A DNA stretch of 64,000 nt from Alentia gelatinosa (lineage: Eukaryota; Annelida; Polychaeta; Phyllodocida; Polynoidae), in the NCBI GenBank assembly GCA_950022655.1, contig OX465579.1, forward strand, positions 80,735,193 through 80,799,192, read 5' to 3'. The notes below the pieces were generated by a model. That model made no database searches and was not told the DNA's origin. It worked only from the letters and a program-made list of their open reading frames with translations. Numbering within the stretch: position 1 is the first letter of the stretch; each line of letters begins with the position of its first letter. Made by a program: the position numbers and the translations under genes. Positions 13,513-24,363 of the stretch are shown in pieces.

Positions 13513-13814
13513 GTCTGTCCCATCAGATATGATGCAATAGAGAATGCTCTATCCCATCAGATATGGAAGTTCTAATGCTAAACAGTTAGGTCTATCCCAT
13601 CAGACCCAGCAGTTTGAAATATACATGCATTGTGAAGTTAGAGTGGTAGCAATGAGGTGAAAGTACTTTGAGTGGCTTCAGGTCCAGAGTGTTTTGAATA
13701 GGTGGATGGGAGTTTTTTTTCAGGAATGGATTCTAGTGGATTCGAATATCAAGTCTGTTCCGTCAGATTTGACAGTCTGAGCACATTACAGTTAGGTCTG
13801 TCCCATCAGATTTG
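13513..13814 (+). repeat. cluster of five GTCTGTCCCATCAGAT motifs
   Basis: Near-identical copies of a 17-20 bp motif occur at about 13513, 13547, 13589, 13753 and 13795. Two of them are also preceded by a shared ACAGTTAG. The first three and the last two are spaced 34-42 bp apart, like units of a decayed short tandem array interrupted by about 145 bp. No coding frame crosses them. Confidence 0.7.
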
Positions 13815-14322
13815 AAAATTTGACGTTTAGTCATTATTATCATCTGATCATCCATTTAGTTTCCTAGTCTAGTAGCAGATTACAGTATTCATAACTAAGT
13901 GTTTATCATTTAATTACAGAATCGACATAGTGAATCCTTTGTCTTCGAAAAGGGATATGAGAAGGCTGGATACTGGACCCCTGCTCATTTTACCAGGCAT
14001 TTATAGTCAGCACATGGATAGTGAAGGGTTAGCTTTTTTGCAGTAGACTGGAAGTGTATACGTGTAACCATTCCAACCTCTAGGTGACGTATATTAGCGC
14101 GCATTCCCGCGCTCAAAAAGAAAGGTAAACAGCAATCAATAGCACCGCCAGGTCTATTTTTCCTTTATTATACCCATAAAATATCATTAATTTTAATACT
14201 TTATCTGTAATCACCTTTCAAAGTTGAATTGGGGCATGTAGAGCTGGTCCATCCGGCTCCCTATGGCCCGCCATATTGATATACAGACAGGTCACCTAGC
14301 ATTCAATTGAGGTGACTTGGGA
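13815..14322. other. non-coding; no gene seen
   Basis: No coding frame of note. A small hairpin with GTCACCT/AGGTGAC arms lies near 14290-14315, just before the dispersed repeat that starts at 14323. Confidence 0.5.
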
Positions 14323-14726
14323 ATAGGCCTTTTTCCATAGGCCGGTGTCGCACCTTATCTACGTGGTTACGCAATGCTTGTAGCCAAACAACCCCCTGGC
14401 AACGTATGCTCTAGAATTGGATCACTGAGTGTATGAAAGTAATACGTTTATAATACCTGTTTATATAATTTTCACCGAAATAATAATGATTGCATCATAT
14501 TCTGTGGTATTCCAGTTCAAATCTGGTATGTCATACATGTATATTGCCTCAATAATACTTTAGATATATCATAGATAACATGGGATCACCGAAATTGAAT
14601 ACACCTTTCTAGGTGTGATTGCTATATGTCTCTATATGAATGCAGTCGGACTCGCAGTGTTTGTCCGAGCGGCCGCGCAACAAGACAGTGGGCCGTTAGG
14701 CGGCGCTGAACGGAAAAACCTGTATT
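14323..14726 (+). repeat. dispersed repeat, copy A (404 bp)
   Basis: This segment aligns along its length with the reverse complement of 49554-50131. The shared landmarks come in the same order: AATAGGCCTTTTTCCA, CCGGTGTCGCACCTTATCT, GGTTACGCAATGC, TGGATCACT, a TCATACATGTATA block, GGTGTGATTGCT, GTCTCTATATGAA, TTTGTCCGAGCGGCCGCG and GGGCCGTTAGGCGGCGCTG. Copy B carries about 175 bp extra before the GGTGTGATTGCT block. The open frame through the last part (VFVRAAA...GGAER) is shared by both copies, but nucleotide similarity alone accounts for it. The first 25 bases resemble the termini of the palindromic elements at 20.2-20.7 kb. The family is not recognised. Confidence 0.8.
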
Positions 14727-14750
14727 CACAGAATTTAGTACAGAGAATGA

Positions 14751-15740
14751 CTGCATGCCACGACACCTTGCGGCATCCCGCTGCACCATGCCGCGACGAA
14801 AAGCCGAAAGAAAAACGGTAACACGACAGACGTGGAATCAATTGTGACAATCAAGAAAAGAATGGACGAGCGAGACAGTAAATTCGTGGAAATACATCTA
14901 GCCCTTGCCAATATTGCTGAAAGATCAAAGATGGTGGCCGAACATCAAGAGCAAGCATCCGCAGTTCCGTATCCTCAGGAAGCAGAACAAAGACTTACTA
15001 AAGGAATCTTAAACTCGGCGAAAGACGTTAGCGACAGTCAAGATTCGCTAGGTGCAGGCACCGACAGCAAAATCATTCTGATTATCGCAGGCTTGGCCTC
15101 AGTGATAACTTCAAGCATGCCCCCAGCCTTGACGAGCTACGCTGGAGTCAGCGCCCTGTCTGCGGCGTCTAACTACGTGATGTCAAGTGAAGCGCGGCAA
15201 CCAAAGGTGACGGACCCAGTATCCAGGTTCTTGGCAGCAATCAAGGCACTTGGCAGCGATGCAGGCACTTTGCAGTGCCGGCCCAGGGCCCAGTTTGCCG
15301 ACCACAGTCCGGGCGTCCCCATCTGACCAGGAGATTGATCATACGGTATGCCAAATACTAGAGTCTACAATGGCTCGGGTCTCAGACTCAGATATGCCAC
15401 TCTTCTTCATACATAAATATGTATTCCGTGGTTCGGTGAGGGCCAAGACTAAATAAACTGATTTAAATTTGGCTGAGTATTGCTGAGACCTGTTGCGTAT
15501 ATGATGGAGGACCCCACCATTCCAGCTCCTTTTACACAGCTCCTGTATAAGCATCTTTACGAGGTAGTAGAGGATGCCAGGGATCTTCAGTTTAGCCAGA
15601 TATGGTCCGAGCAAGTGTTCGCGGCCTTCGCAGAAGGCCGCCTAAGGGCCACCTGGCTAGATGATTCCAAGATTCCGTTAATGCATGTAGCAGTGACTCA
15701 GGTTTATGTCGGCTGCATAATGGCCAACGCCGGTCAATGA
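14751..15740 (+). pseudogene. unrecognised broken ORF cluster, possibly retroelement gag
   Basis: One frame is open from 14751 to 15326. It has no early ATG; the first internal ATG encodes MDERDSKF. It carries a basic start (KSRKKNG), a charged helix-like stretch and a central Ala/Ser-rich hydrophobic part. A second frame covers 15250-15456. The first frame resumes at about 15480-15740, with residues such as QLLYKHLYEVVEDARDLQFS that look like a helical structural domain. The alternation suggests one decayed protein with about two frame changes. The neighbouring upstream dispersed repeat and the gag-like composition make a retroelement structural protein plausible, but I see no zinc knuckle and cannot name a family. 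A TTGTTGCAG sequence near 15761 resembles a splice acceptor, so a host exon is the alternative. Confidence 0.3.
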
Positions 15741-17950
15741 CGTTGTTGCTGTTTGTTGCAGGGGTAGGGATTCTTCCAAACGCACAGGTTTGCTAGCGGC
15801 AGCTGAGGCCCCCTCCACCAGGAAGAACCATCTCATCCAGGCGACGACTTATCTGCGCTTCGCCTCTGGTCGCCTATCCCCTACCTCCAACTAACTCTCA
15901 CACATGCTGCCCTTTATACGCAGTGTTTAGCGAATTCCTTTAAGAGCCCAGCGACGGTCACGATCTACGTCGCAGGAGCGCACACCTGGATTAGGAGGTA
16001 CGGTGGGACCACGTCCTGTCTCCAGCTACAGTGAGTTGTCTCTCCCAGATCCGGATCATCAACAACTATCTCCTCAGAGCAGGCACGGGTCATGCGCTCA
16101 GCTCCCCTCACCAGCTACTACACGTTTCTGAGGTGTTCCAATCTCCTCTCCCTGGCGGTCAACTCATGGGGTCGACCCCATACACTCAAAACCACTGACA
16201 TCATTGTCACTCTTTCTGCGATGCACATCACCATCAGATTGACCAAGACCAGTCATCATACCGGACCACCAATTTACCATGACAACTGACTTAAAGTTAT
16301 GAAAATAAATCTCCAGTCCGCCTTAGAGTCATACTTACGAGTGATAGTTTCATATTTCAAAAAAGATTTATGCTAAAAGACATTTTTTATGCTAATCTTA
16401 TTTATAAAAAATATTGCGTCACTAACTGTGATATTTATCTATCGAGCTCATTTTCATTTTGATATTATCGGTCCCTTTTGCAGATACGCATTTAGGCAAC
16501 ATTGCACTGGTCGCGTAAGATTCTGGTAAATGACGTTCATACTCAGCCAATTAGCGGACACCGTGCCAACCGGGCCTCTGCGTGCTCAAAGCGGGTATTT
16601 TGCGCTTCAAGGCGAACCTTCTGTACTCACACTGGTCCATCCATGATTATACAGTATATTAGGGGAAAATGGTACTCAGCTTACCCGGAAATATGGTAGA
16701 TGTCCGCATGTTGCACCTTGTCCTGCGTTTGACAGTCCCGCTGTCTTCCACTGTTAACTATCATCATGGATTTTATTTGGACCCTGCCTGTTGATGCAAC
16801 ATAATAAATTTTTAAAAAATGTGGCATTATCGCAAGGTACACAATATTCAAACGTGGTCCAGATTTTCCCAAGATAGACCTAAGTAAATTGCTGAATTCA
16901 TATCGACATCATATTAGATACTCCCTCTACTCGAAAGCGTAACAGGCCGATTTGGTCGCTGACTGTAAAATTACTGTTTTGCGTCCACTGTTTATAACAC
17001 CGAATTTCCTTTTTTCTCTCGCATTTCCAGTAAGTGACCTTGAATTCTAAATGTCCTCTAAAATATGGAATATAGTTAATGGAATTATTTCTTCATAAGC
17101 TCCGTGGGAAGCGGTCATAATCTCACAGCACACAGGAAGGGATGTCTATGACTACATGCCATGCAGAAAAGCACGTTATTTCCGGTTGACTTTCTCTGAA
17201 TGCTTACGTTTTTCTATTGTCGAATACGATTTCAATCAGCCTTTGTCATTCTCCCATAAAAATGACAACTGTCATGGGCCGGCCGACTAAAATCCCTTTG
17301 AAGTCCTTTTAAGGGCAATTTGCTACTACATTTGGATCGCTGAATGTCGCTTAAATCCTTTTCTTTCGTTGCCAATTAATCATTTTAATGAAGCAAGCAT
17401 TTTATTTGGGAATATTATTTTAAAATAAAAGAAAGTAAACACCACTACTGGAAAATTGTTTTGGCATCGTAATTAAGTTACCATTCCTCATACACAAAAA
17501 AATAGCCTCCCTCATGTTGTCTTTTGAGAAAAAAAGAATTGCTTTCTTTTTGAGAGGGATTGATTTTGAAATTCCTGAAATTGATTTTTATTTCGAGCAG
17601 GGGATTGAGTCATTCAGTAAGGATCTCCAGCGGTCAAATGATGTCCTCGGGTCTGGCCAGGAGGAGGATTTGCTTTTGTTCTGACATTCATCATGGTTTC
17701 CCATATTTAACTACCTTTCGTCAAAAACGACAGGCTAACAGAAATGATTCATAATCGGAATTGATGAAGGGAGGCAATCGTTTGTTCCCCATTTGGTTAT
17801 CAATGGAGATTTGAATGTCGAATCCATACCTGTAGTATACCTCTGCGTACCTAAGCCATCAGGACAATTCATATGGACTGACGAGTTCTTATCACATAGT
17901 CTTTGGATAGACACTCCGCGAATGGTGAAAATCTGTTCTTTATCTAAACA
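15741..17950. other. non-coding; no gene seen
   Basis: The first 500 bases are GC-richer and contain no recognisable frame. From about 16300 the sequence is AT-rich, with several homeodomain-like ATTA cores near 17380-17400. I cannot assign any feature. Confidence 0.55.
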
Positions 17951-17968
17951 TTTTTTAATTTTTTTTTT

Positions 17969-17974
17969 TTATTC
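17969..17974 (-). promoter_or_regulatory. polyadenylation signal of the LINE
   Basis: AATAAA on the minus strand runs directly into the A-rich tail of the element, as is common at LINE 3' ends. Confidence 0.6.
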
Positions 17975-18178
17975 AGTAAACACAGTTTAACGACGATAAA
18001 TATTCGCCTACACAAGTGGCGATCTTCCATATTTATGTCACATTTAGTATATGCAAGACAATACATGTCAACACAGGACATACATGGACAGACAACATTT
18101 TCATTTATATTGCTTAATCATATATTCATACATTCTCTTGAATGCAGGTAACTACTCATATCCTTCTTCGTTTATCTA

Positions 18179-19531
18179 TCAAGCATCTTCTTCCTCTTGT
18201 AAGTTACTAACTAAAAATTCTTTTACTTTAAACTTAAATAAATCGCCTCCGTCTAATACCTGTATTTCTCGTGGCAAAGTTTCCCATATTAAGTTTCCCC
18301 TATAAAGTGGTGACAATCGATATTTTTTTGTTCTAGGTCTGTGTATTTTCAACCTTATTTTATTCTCTCCCCTTGTTCTAGCTACTTGATTGCATAACAC
18401 ATTTTTCTCATTTTCTACCCACCATCTTATCGTGCTCATTAAGTGACTTGCTCTTCTTAGTCGTAGAGGTCTAATTTTACATAACTCGTATATTTCCTCT
18501 AAGTGTAAATCCTTAGATTTTTTCCATCCTATAGCAGTTCTTAACGCATTATTAACACACACCTGTAGTTTTCCTCTCAACTCCTTACTCATACAATAGT
18601 AGACTAATTCTGAATACTCTATTATTGGTAATAACATATGTTTCACTATTTTCAGACTTGTCGCATCGTCCAGGCAGAACCTTATCTTTCTTAATTTGAA
18701 CAACTTGTGATTAAATTCATGTGTAATTTTCTGAAAATGGCCTGCAAAACTCAATTTATTATCAAACAGTACTCCCAAGTATCTATACTTTGAAACAGCC
18801 TGCAATATGTCTCTTCCTATCCTTACTGTTTTTTTTTCTATACCCTTTTTGTTACTGAACCACATTGTTTTCGTCTTCTTACAGTTTATTTTTATAACAT
18901 TATTTTTCGTCCATCTATCTATAACTCCTAAATCATGCTCAGCATTGCGAACAATGTCTTCCTGTTTATTTCCACTTACTATCAAAACAATGTCATCCGC
19001 ATAAAGGAATATTTTCGAATAAATCAAGTTTCTTGTTATATCATCTATAAAGATAAGGAACAGCAGTGGCCCTATCACAGACCCTTGTGGTACTCCACAT
19101 ACAGTTGTTGCTGGTTCTGATATTATTTCATTTAATTTAGTTTGCACTGTTCTATTTTTTAAATAATTATCAATTAAATCTACTAAATCTGAGTTTATTC
19201 CCTTGTTCCGAATTTTATTTACAACTATTTTATGGTTTACACTATCAAAAGCTTTTTGAAAATCTATATACAGGGCTAGTACAGTATTCGTTTTATCTAA
19301 TTGTAATAAAATTTCATTAAGGACGTAAAATATTGCTTGGGATGTTGATTTTTTTGGCCTGAATCCGAATTGCATTCTGTTTAATAAATCATTCTCTTGA
19401 AGATAATCAATCATTCTAGCGTGTATTACTTTTTCAAAAATTTTTGATATCGTTGATAGAACGGTAATAGGTCGCCAATTTGTGAACTGACTCATGTCTC
19501 CCCCCTTTGGTAAAGGTGTTATAAAAAACAA
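18179..19531 (-). CDS. LINE reverse transcriptase, N-terminally truncated
   Basis: This frame of about 450 codons encodes the RT of a non-LTR retrotransposon, which copies element RNA at a nicked chromosomal target. Visible motifs are FRPKKST at about residues 57-63, YIDFQKAFD at 88-96 (first catalytic Asp), GVPQGSVIGPLLF at 146-158, FLYADDIVLI at 175-184 (catalytic YADD) and KYRYLGVLFD in the thumb at 248-257. The C-terminus has the late W-E-LP-E motif common to Jockey/CR1-type proteins. The frame is uninterrupted, which suggests a fairly recent insertion. It has no genuine start: the frame opens from a stop at 19549-19547 and the protein is missing its endonuclease and early RT portion. It is therefore a dead-on-arrival copy even though it is open. 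Confidence 0.93.
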   Translation of the reverse strand: MFFITPLPKGGDMSQFTNWRPITVLSTISKIFEKVIHARMIDYLQENDLLNRMQFGFRPKKSTSQAIFYVLNEILLQLDKTNTVLALYIDFQKAFDSVNHKIVVNKIRNKGINSDLVDLIDNYLKNRTVQTKLNEIISEPATTVCGVPQGSVIGPLLFLIFIDDITRNLIYSKIFLYADDIVLIVSGNKQEDIVRNAEHDLGVIDRWTKNNVIKINCKKTKTMWFSNKKGIEKKTVRIGRDILQAVSKYRYLGVLFDNKLSFAGHFQKITHEFNHKLFKLRKIRFCLDDATSLKIVKHMLLPIIEYSELVYYCMSKELRGKLQVCVNNALRTAIGWKKSKDLHLEEIYELCKIRPLRLRRASHLMSTIRWWVENEKNVLCNQVARTRGENKIRLKIHRPRTKKYRLSPLYRGNLIWETLPREIQVLDGGDLFKFKVKEFLVSNLQEEEDA

Positions 19532-19545
19532 CAGTATATCATTGA

Positions 19546-20202
19546 ATTATAGTAGATGTCGCTGTCATCAGGAGCCATTCCTTTCTCAAAATTGAAATTT
19601 TTGAATCTTCTAAGATTTTTCTCCACTCACGAATATATAAAGCTGAGTATGGGAATAACTAAGAGAACATATTTCCCAAAACACATCTCATAGATTATTA
19701 AAGGAACAGTCCACTGGGTTGTATCGAACGTCCTATAATCCCATCATAATTTCCAGATCACTATTCCAAAGGGCACTCGATCATTGCCCTCCAGCAAGCA
19801 TATCACCAATGCTTCACGACTCAGATCAGTGATGAAAGGAATCTACTAAAAAGTGCATCGTATTTTAAATTCTCTGTGCATGGGTGGCCTCGTGCCGTGT
19901 TCTTTGGGTTTCTGTAGCAGAAAGGAGGCTGCTCTATCTGACCGCACCAGTCGCCGACCTTTCCGACCCTAGTGTCCCCAGAGAGGCACGGGCAGGCATG
20001 TGGGTGAGGGTGAGGGTTGTGGGGTGAGAGACGTGGGGTCCGCACAGTCGAGGGCTTGAATCCACCCCCTTGTCCTCCCCAACCACCTCAACACACCCAC
20101 ACCCACATATCAGTGTAGTCGCAGATCCCATGTGGCCAACCTCAAGACAACCAGACACACACGTGCACAGCTCAGCACCGGGGACGTTCGTAAACTACCT
20201 TT
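19546..20202. other. non-coding; no gene seen
   Basis: Opposite-strand frames at 19821-20158 are open but low complexity (His/Pro-rich) and lack similarity. The region around 19950-20160 is GC-richer with repeated CCCAC/GTGGG words. Confidence 0.5.
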
Positions 20203-20261
20203 ATAGGCCTTTATCCATTGTCCGACAAACACGGTGTAGATTTTCTGTTGGTGGTTCCTGA

Positions 20262-20320
<59 letters not shown>

Positions 20321-20364
20321 CTGGCCGATCTACACCGTGCTTGTCGGCCAATGAAAACGGGCCT
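20203..20364. mobile_element. palindromic MITE-like element with AT run in its loop
   Basis: A left arm starting ATAGGCC and ending CACGGTGTAG (20203-20240) matches the reverse complement of the right arm (20328-20364), with about five differences. The arms enclose a (TA)n run at 20265-20315. The termini resemble those of the neighbouring element at 20403-20711. Termini of the form AGGCC...TTTCCATTGGCCG recall some PIF/Harbinger-like MITEs, but I see no clear target-site duplication. Confidence 0.7.
20265..20315. repeat. (TA)n microsatellite inside the MITE-like palindrome
   Basis: An uninterrupted 51-bp TA run lies between the inverted arms of the element. Confidence 0.96.
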
Positions 20365-20402
20365 ATAGGCATGAAGTTAGGAAAGGGGAGTGGGAATATA
20401 GT

Positions 20403-20711
20403 CCCGGTAAAGGCCTATTTCCATTGGCCGACGAAAAGGGTGAAGATTGTTTGAGTTGCCCAGAAAGTCTGTCGGTGGTGCCACTCACTGTGGGTCTATA
20501 TAGAAGGGTAGTAGATTTCACCCAGTGACCAAGCTTACACTCAGCGGTGGGTAGTGCCGCATTGCATAGTCTAAGCAGAAAAAGTCCTGGATCATTTCAC
20601 GATCTGGGTCGTTTCCTTTAACCGATTTTGGTTCAGCAGTGCCAAAATGCCATCAGAGGTTCTTGACTGTATATCGGTGACGAGAAATCGGCCAATGGAA
20701 ACGGGCCTTAT
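20403..20711. mobile_element. second MITE-like element with related inverted termini
   Basis: The left end (AAAGGCCTATTTCCATTGGC at 20407-20426) is the imperfect reverse complement of the right end at about 20690-20711 (GGCCAATGGAAACGGGCCTT). The interior contains TTCTTGACTGTATATCGGTG near the right end, echoing GTTCCTGACTGTATA in the first element. The two therefore belong to one family placed side by side about 40 bp apart. There is no coding capacity, so mobilisation would have needed a transposase in trans. Confidence 0.65.
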
Positions 20712-21489
20712 CATTCAGGAACTACGCGACATTGATATATGGTCGTTCCCAGAAGCGCTATCGGGACTTTTAAAAGCACCCTATGATAAATAATATGAGG
20801 AAGTGGCCAGGTGGATTTTAATCAATGCCACAAACCGGATTTGCAATAAAAGGAATAAAGGTAGATCATTACGATAATCAGCCATGGGACTTTATGTACC
20901 TGTTTTTACCACGTTCGTATTATTCTGTAATTCAAATTTATTAGAAGTTTGCCTACCATAGCCAGACCAAATTAGGATGGTGCCTGAAAACACCAGAGCA
21001 ATTATATCGCTTTAGACTTCGCTGGAGGCTAGTTGGGAGCAACTAAAAACACAAAGGACTTATTCCTGAAATCAGATTACAGAATCTCTTGAAAAAAGGT
21101 AAGTTTAACGATACCCAAGAATGGCCTGCTCTTTTTAATTGTTTGATGTGAAAGCCAACGATATCCCTTGTTTTTCTGTCCCATAGAATTCGGAAAACCA
21201 CAAGAAAAACGATTTCAAAAAAAGCATTCAACGTTAGAATAGGATGTCACGTCTGAGTCTCAAACGAACGAATTTTCAGGGCTCATTTCAGCAAACGACA
21301 CGAGCTTTGTGCAAATCGTGCTCATTATACACAACGCCAACCGTTTTTATGCCAGTGCTCGGAACGTAATTGGACTTCTTGATCACCCTTTGGCAGGTGA
21401 GTGGGTCGGAGGATGGGTCGGTCTGTGAGCAGAACATGGGATGGGATGGCGATAGGTTGACGTTTGGCTGGAGATGGAAATATACGACA
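20712..21489. other. non-coding; no gene seen
   Basis: AT-leaning with only short frames. No feature supported. Confidence 0.55.
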
Positions 21490-22170
21490 GAGATAACTTT
21501 CCTCGCCGGACAATTTCCGAACGCGTGTTTTGATTGGCGGAGAGAGACGCGTCTATTGCATGCGCGCGCAGGCGGACGTGCAAGTAGCGCGTTTGTGTCA
21601 CGTGCTCGGCTCCTCAGGGCACCGCAGACCGAAGCGCCACCCGGCTCTAGCTCTCATCCCCGTGTCCGCACGCATGCGCCTCGGTCCTGCACGGCCACGC
21701 GCATGCACCGGCGTCTCGGCGACCCTTGACCGGCGTGCGTGCGGGCGGCGCGTAACGCACGTGAGTCCGGGGGTACTACTAGTGCCGCAGGCTGGCCGTG
21801 AGAAGCAGAGCGCACGGGAGACGAGGCCCTGGAGGAACGTACACGCTACGGAACGGACGGAGACATGGGCGGGCATGCCCACGCGCGTGCGCCGGATAAA
21901 GCAACCAGCAACGTCCGTTGTTCTGTATTGTGGTAGTTAGCCTCACTATAGGATCTGATGCCTCTGTGGATGGACTGACTGACTTGCAGTGGAGCGTGCG
22001 GGGCAAGGGCCTTGACACCGCTCACAGGGTGCCTATCGACAACTATTCCACCGGGTGGCTAACGGGGTCTAGCGGAGAGCGGGGCCTCAAGCTCGTCCCC
22101 GCACGTGGCCGTATGTGTCAGCGAGAGGGAAGCATCGATCTGAGGCACCCCTCCCCATCCACACCCCGAC
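21490..22170. other. CpG-rich island
   Basis: This stretch is visibly GC-rich with many CpG dinucleotides (for example GCGCGCGC near 21563 and clustered CACGTG and GCATGC words), unlike its AT-rich flanks. Overlapping open frames occur on both strands, as expected from GC-rich sequence with few stops. Arg/Ala/Pro-rich translations show no domain. It may mark an unmethylated promoter or first exon, or a GC-rich repeat. Confidence 0.5.
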
Positions 22171-24267
22171 AGCGCTCAGTGTATCTATCTCTCCAGGGTT
22201 TAGTGGCCGGATCCTATAGGATCCTGCCACACGTGGAGGATAAACGGAGCACTAATTGCTGTTCGTAGCACGTGATACGCTTGCTCGGCGATATGTGTCA
22301 TTCATTCGTCCAGGCTCTTCACCCCGACTCGTTCAACACGGACACATATATATGGACAGATATCTATATATCTATATATAGACTTGCCCCAACAAATATA
22401 CACCCAATGGCTTGGGTGGCTATAATATTGATATCAGAGGAACAGAATCTATAATCGACGGACTTAAGGACATGTTAACAAATGAAAGAGAGACATAATT
22501 GCTTTGGAATATATGCCAAGACAAGGCAGAATGAATCGCTATTGGGACATATGGAAAGGTGGAGTACTACAAAGAAAGTTCTAGAGCGTTGAAGGGAGTA
22601 TGCTAACAGAAATGAAGGAAGTTCATGAGGTGTATGGATTAGTGGAGAGAGATTGAACGAGCAATAGAAAGGAGAAAGGAGAATGAGAGTGAAATGACTA
22701 GGAGAGGGACCCCGTTTAGGACCACTCGCTAGTGGAAAGTGTGCTGGCCGCATACGAGTATCGCCTTGAGCTGTTGGCTTGTTCTGATAGCCATCATTAT
22801 TGGCACGTAGCCTACCGCTTTGCCGACCGATCGTTACACCCTGCTTCCATGCCGTCTCTCGTGGCATGACCCAGCCCGCACCCATTCACATCTACAAGTG
22901 CCCTTCCCTGCGCGTGTGAGGCATTTAAACGTGGCCACTCTCTCCCGCCTCACAATTGTCGTCTGATCAGCTACCATTGCCGCCACTGGGCGTCCAGGCT
23001 GTGCACTCATTTCCCGCACTGCGACTTGGGAGCAATGACTTTTCCATAGGAAACTGTATTTCTTCACTCTCAAAGGAATAGCCGTATTTTCCACAAGCTA
23101 AACACACAGCATACAGCCTGGTGCCCTGCTCGGTTATAGGACCATGTAAAACGTTTGGCCAATACTTGGAAAGACACACCCTCAAGAAATAATCATAAAA
23201 CGGTCAAAGAAAACTCCAGCATCGAATTGACTATGTTAATATGAGGTAGGTATGCGCAATATCATTAGTTACACATTTTGGAAGAAATATTATGGGATGT
23301 TTCATTTATTCTATGAAAATTTAGCAATTCAATTTAATTCGTCAAATGTCATGTTATTATCTTCCCAAGTTCAGAACACTCTTAGATCGACATATTTTCA
23401 ATTGGCTAATTCAGAATTGTCTAATCTCATTATCTAGGCAATTAGGACCGGTAATTTCTAGTTTTACTCTAATTATCCATCATCATTGACTATCATCAGC
23501 AATACCCGGCTGACTCTGTGACAGACACATTTTGCCAATTTTCAAAACTTAATTGGTATTAATGTCAGTTTACACAACAGAAAGCAGTTTCAACCAGCTT
23601 CAAACTTTTTAATTAGCCAATAAAGGAGGTAGAATGAATATTGAGCTATTTGGGGTCCCCAGCCTTTGGGCCATAACTGTAATGTCACCCTTTAGAAACT
23701 CATTTTCTAAGGAAGCATGTGGCCTGGGAAGATCCTTCCTACTGAGGCAGCAAAAAGGTAAAGGTGATATGCTTCTAGGTATGTTGGAGCATCCCTCTAG
23801 CACGGAGCGATGAAAAGACAAATGAAAGAAACGAAATTAAAATAGGACTGAAAATACTAGTAAAGAATATAGAATTCTGTTTACGACTGAATTTGAGCTG
23901 TAATTTTACTGGAATATATATGTGTATTCTGTCAAGTAGATGGTTTCCTAAGAAATAGTAACACCTGGGATATGAATTCAGGTGTATTCATATCTTATAC
24001 GGTTTCAGTATCTTAAAATATCATTGTATTTCAAACCTCACATCTAGGCACATCTCTAGGAGCCCAACTATCTGGAAAAATTATTCTCTCTCCATCGAAA
24101 CATATTTACATCGAGGAAAGACTAAAATATATTACGTGTTCTGGTTGAGATACAGAAGCAGATTAACTGTTAGTGCCAGGAACGTGCCGTTATAACCAGT
24201 TACTACGGATGCTCATCACATTGCTCATCACATAAACTGAGTGAGCACAACAATTTGTACATATATA

Positions 24268-24270
<3 letters not shown>
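22171..24270. other. non-coding; includes a purine-rich stretch
   Basis: A perfect 16-bp palindrome GGATCCTATAGGATCC lies at 22209-22224. The segment 22490-22760 is purine-rich on the plus strand and gives a Ser/Leu/Phe-rich shadow frame on the minus strand. No gene is recognised. Confidence 0.5.
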
Positions 24271-24362
<92 letters not shown>

Positions 24363-24363
24363 T
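24271..24363. repeat. compound (TA)n(TATG)n microsatellite
   Basis: About 32 TA units pass directly into about seven TATG units. The Tyr/Ile-Met/Tyr/Val/Cys frame across it is not a gene. Confidence 0.96.

Larger units (their letters stand above)
17951..19545 (-). mobile_element. 5'-truncated non-LTR retrotransposon (LINE), Jockey/CR1-like group
   Basis: On the minus strand a reverse-transcriptase reading frame begins abruptly inside the RT fingers (FFITPLPKGGD). It ends at a TGA at 18179, is followed by about 200 bp of 3' untranslated sequence, and terminates in a poly-A tail (a T run at 17951-17970 on the plus strand) overlapping AATAAA. Abrupt 5' loss with an intact 3' tail is the usual outcome of target-primed reverse transcription. 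No endonuclease or ORF1 is present. I did not find a convincing target-site duplication. Confidence 0.9.

Noticed and set aside
13513..13814. Possible CRISPR-like array of short repeats
   Set aside because: Spacing is irregular, only five diverged copies, no cas genes and a eukaryotic context.
14650..14680. tRNA-like GTCCGAGCGGCCGCG sequence in the dispersed repeat
   Set aside because: It resembles part of a tRNA A-box region but lacks a correctly spaced B-box and cloverleaf, so neither a tRNA nor a tRNA-derived SINE can be supported.
21370..22268. Several Arg/Ala/Pro-rich frames on both strands
   Set aside because: Explained by the low stop-codon density of CpG-rich sequence; no domain in any of them.
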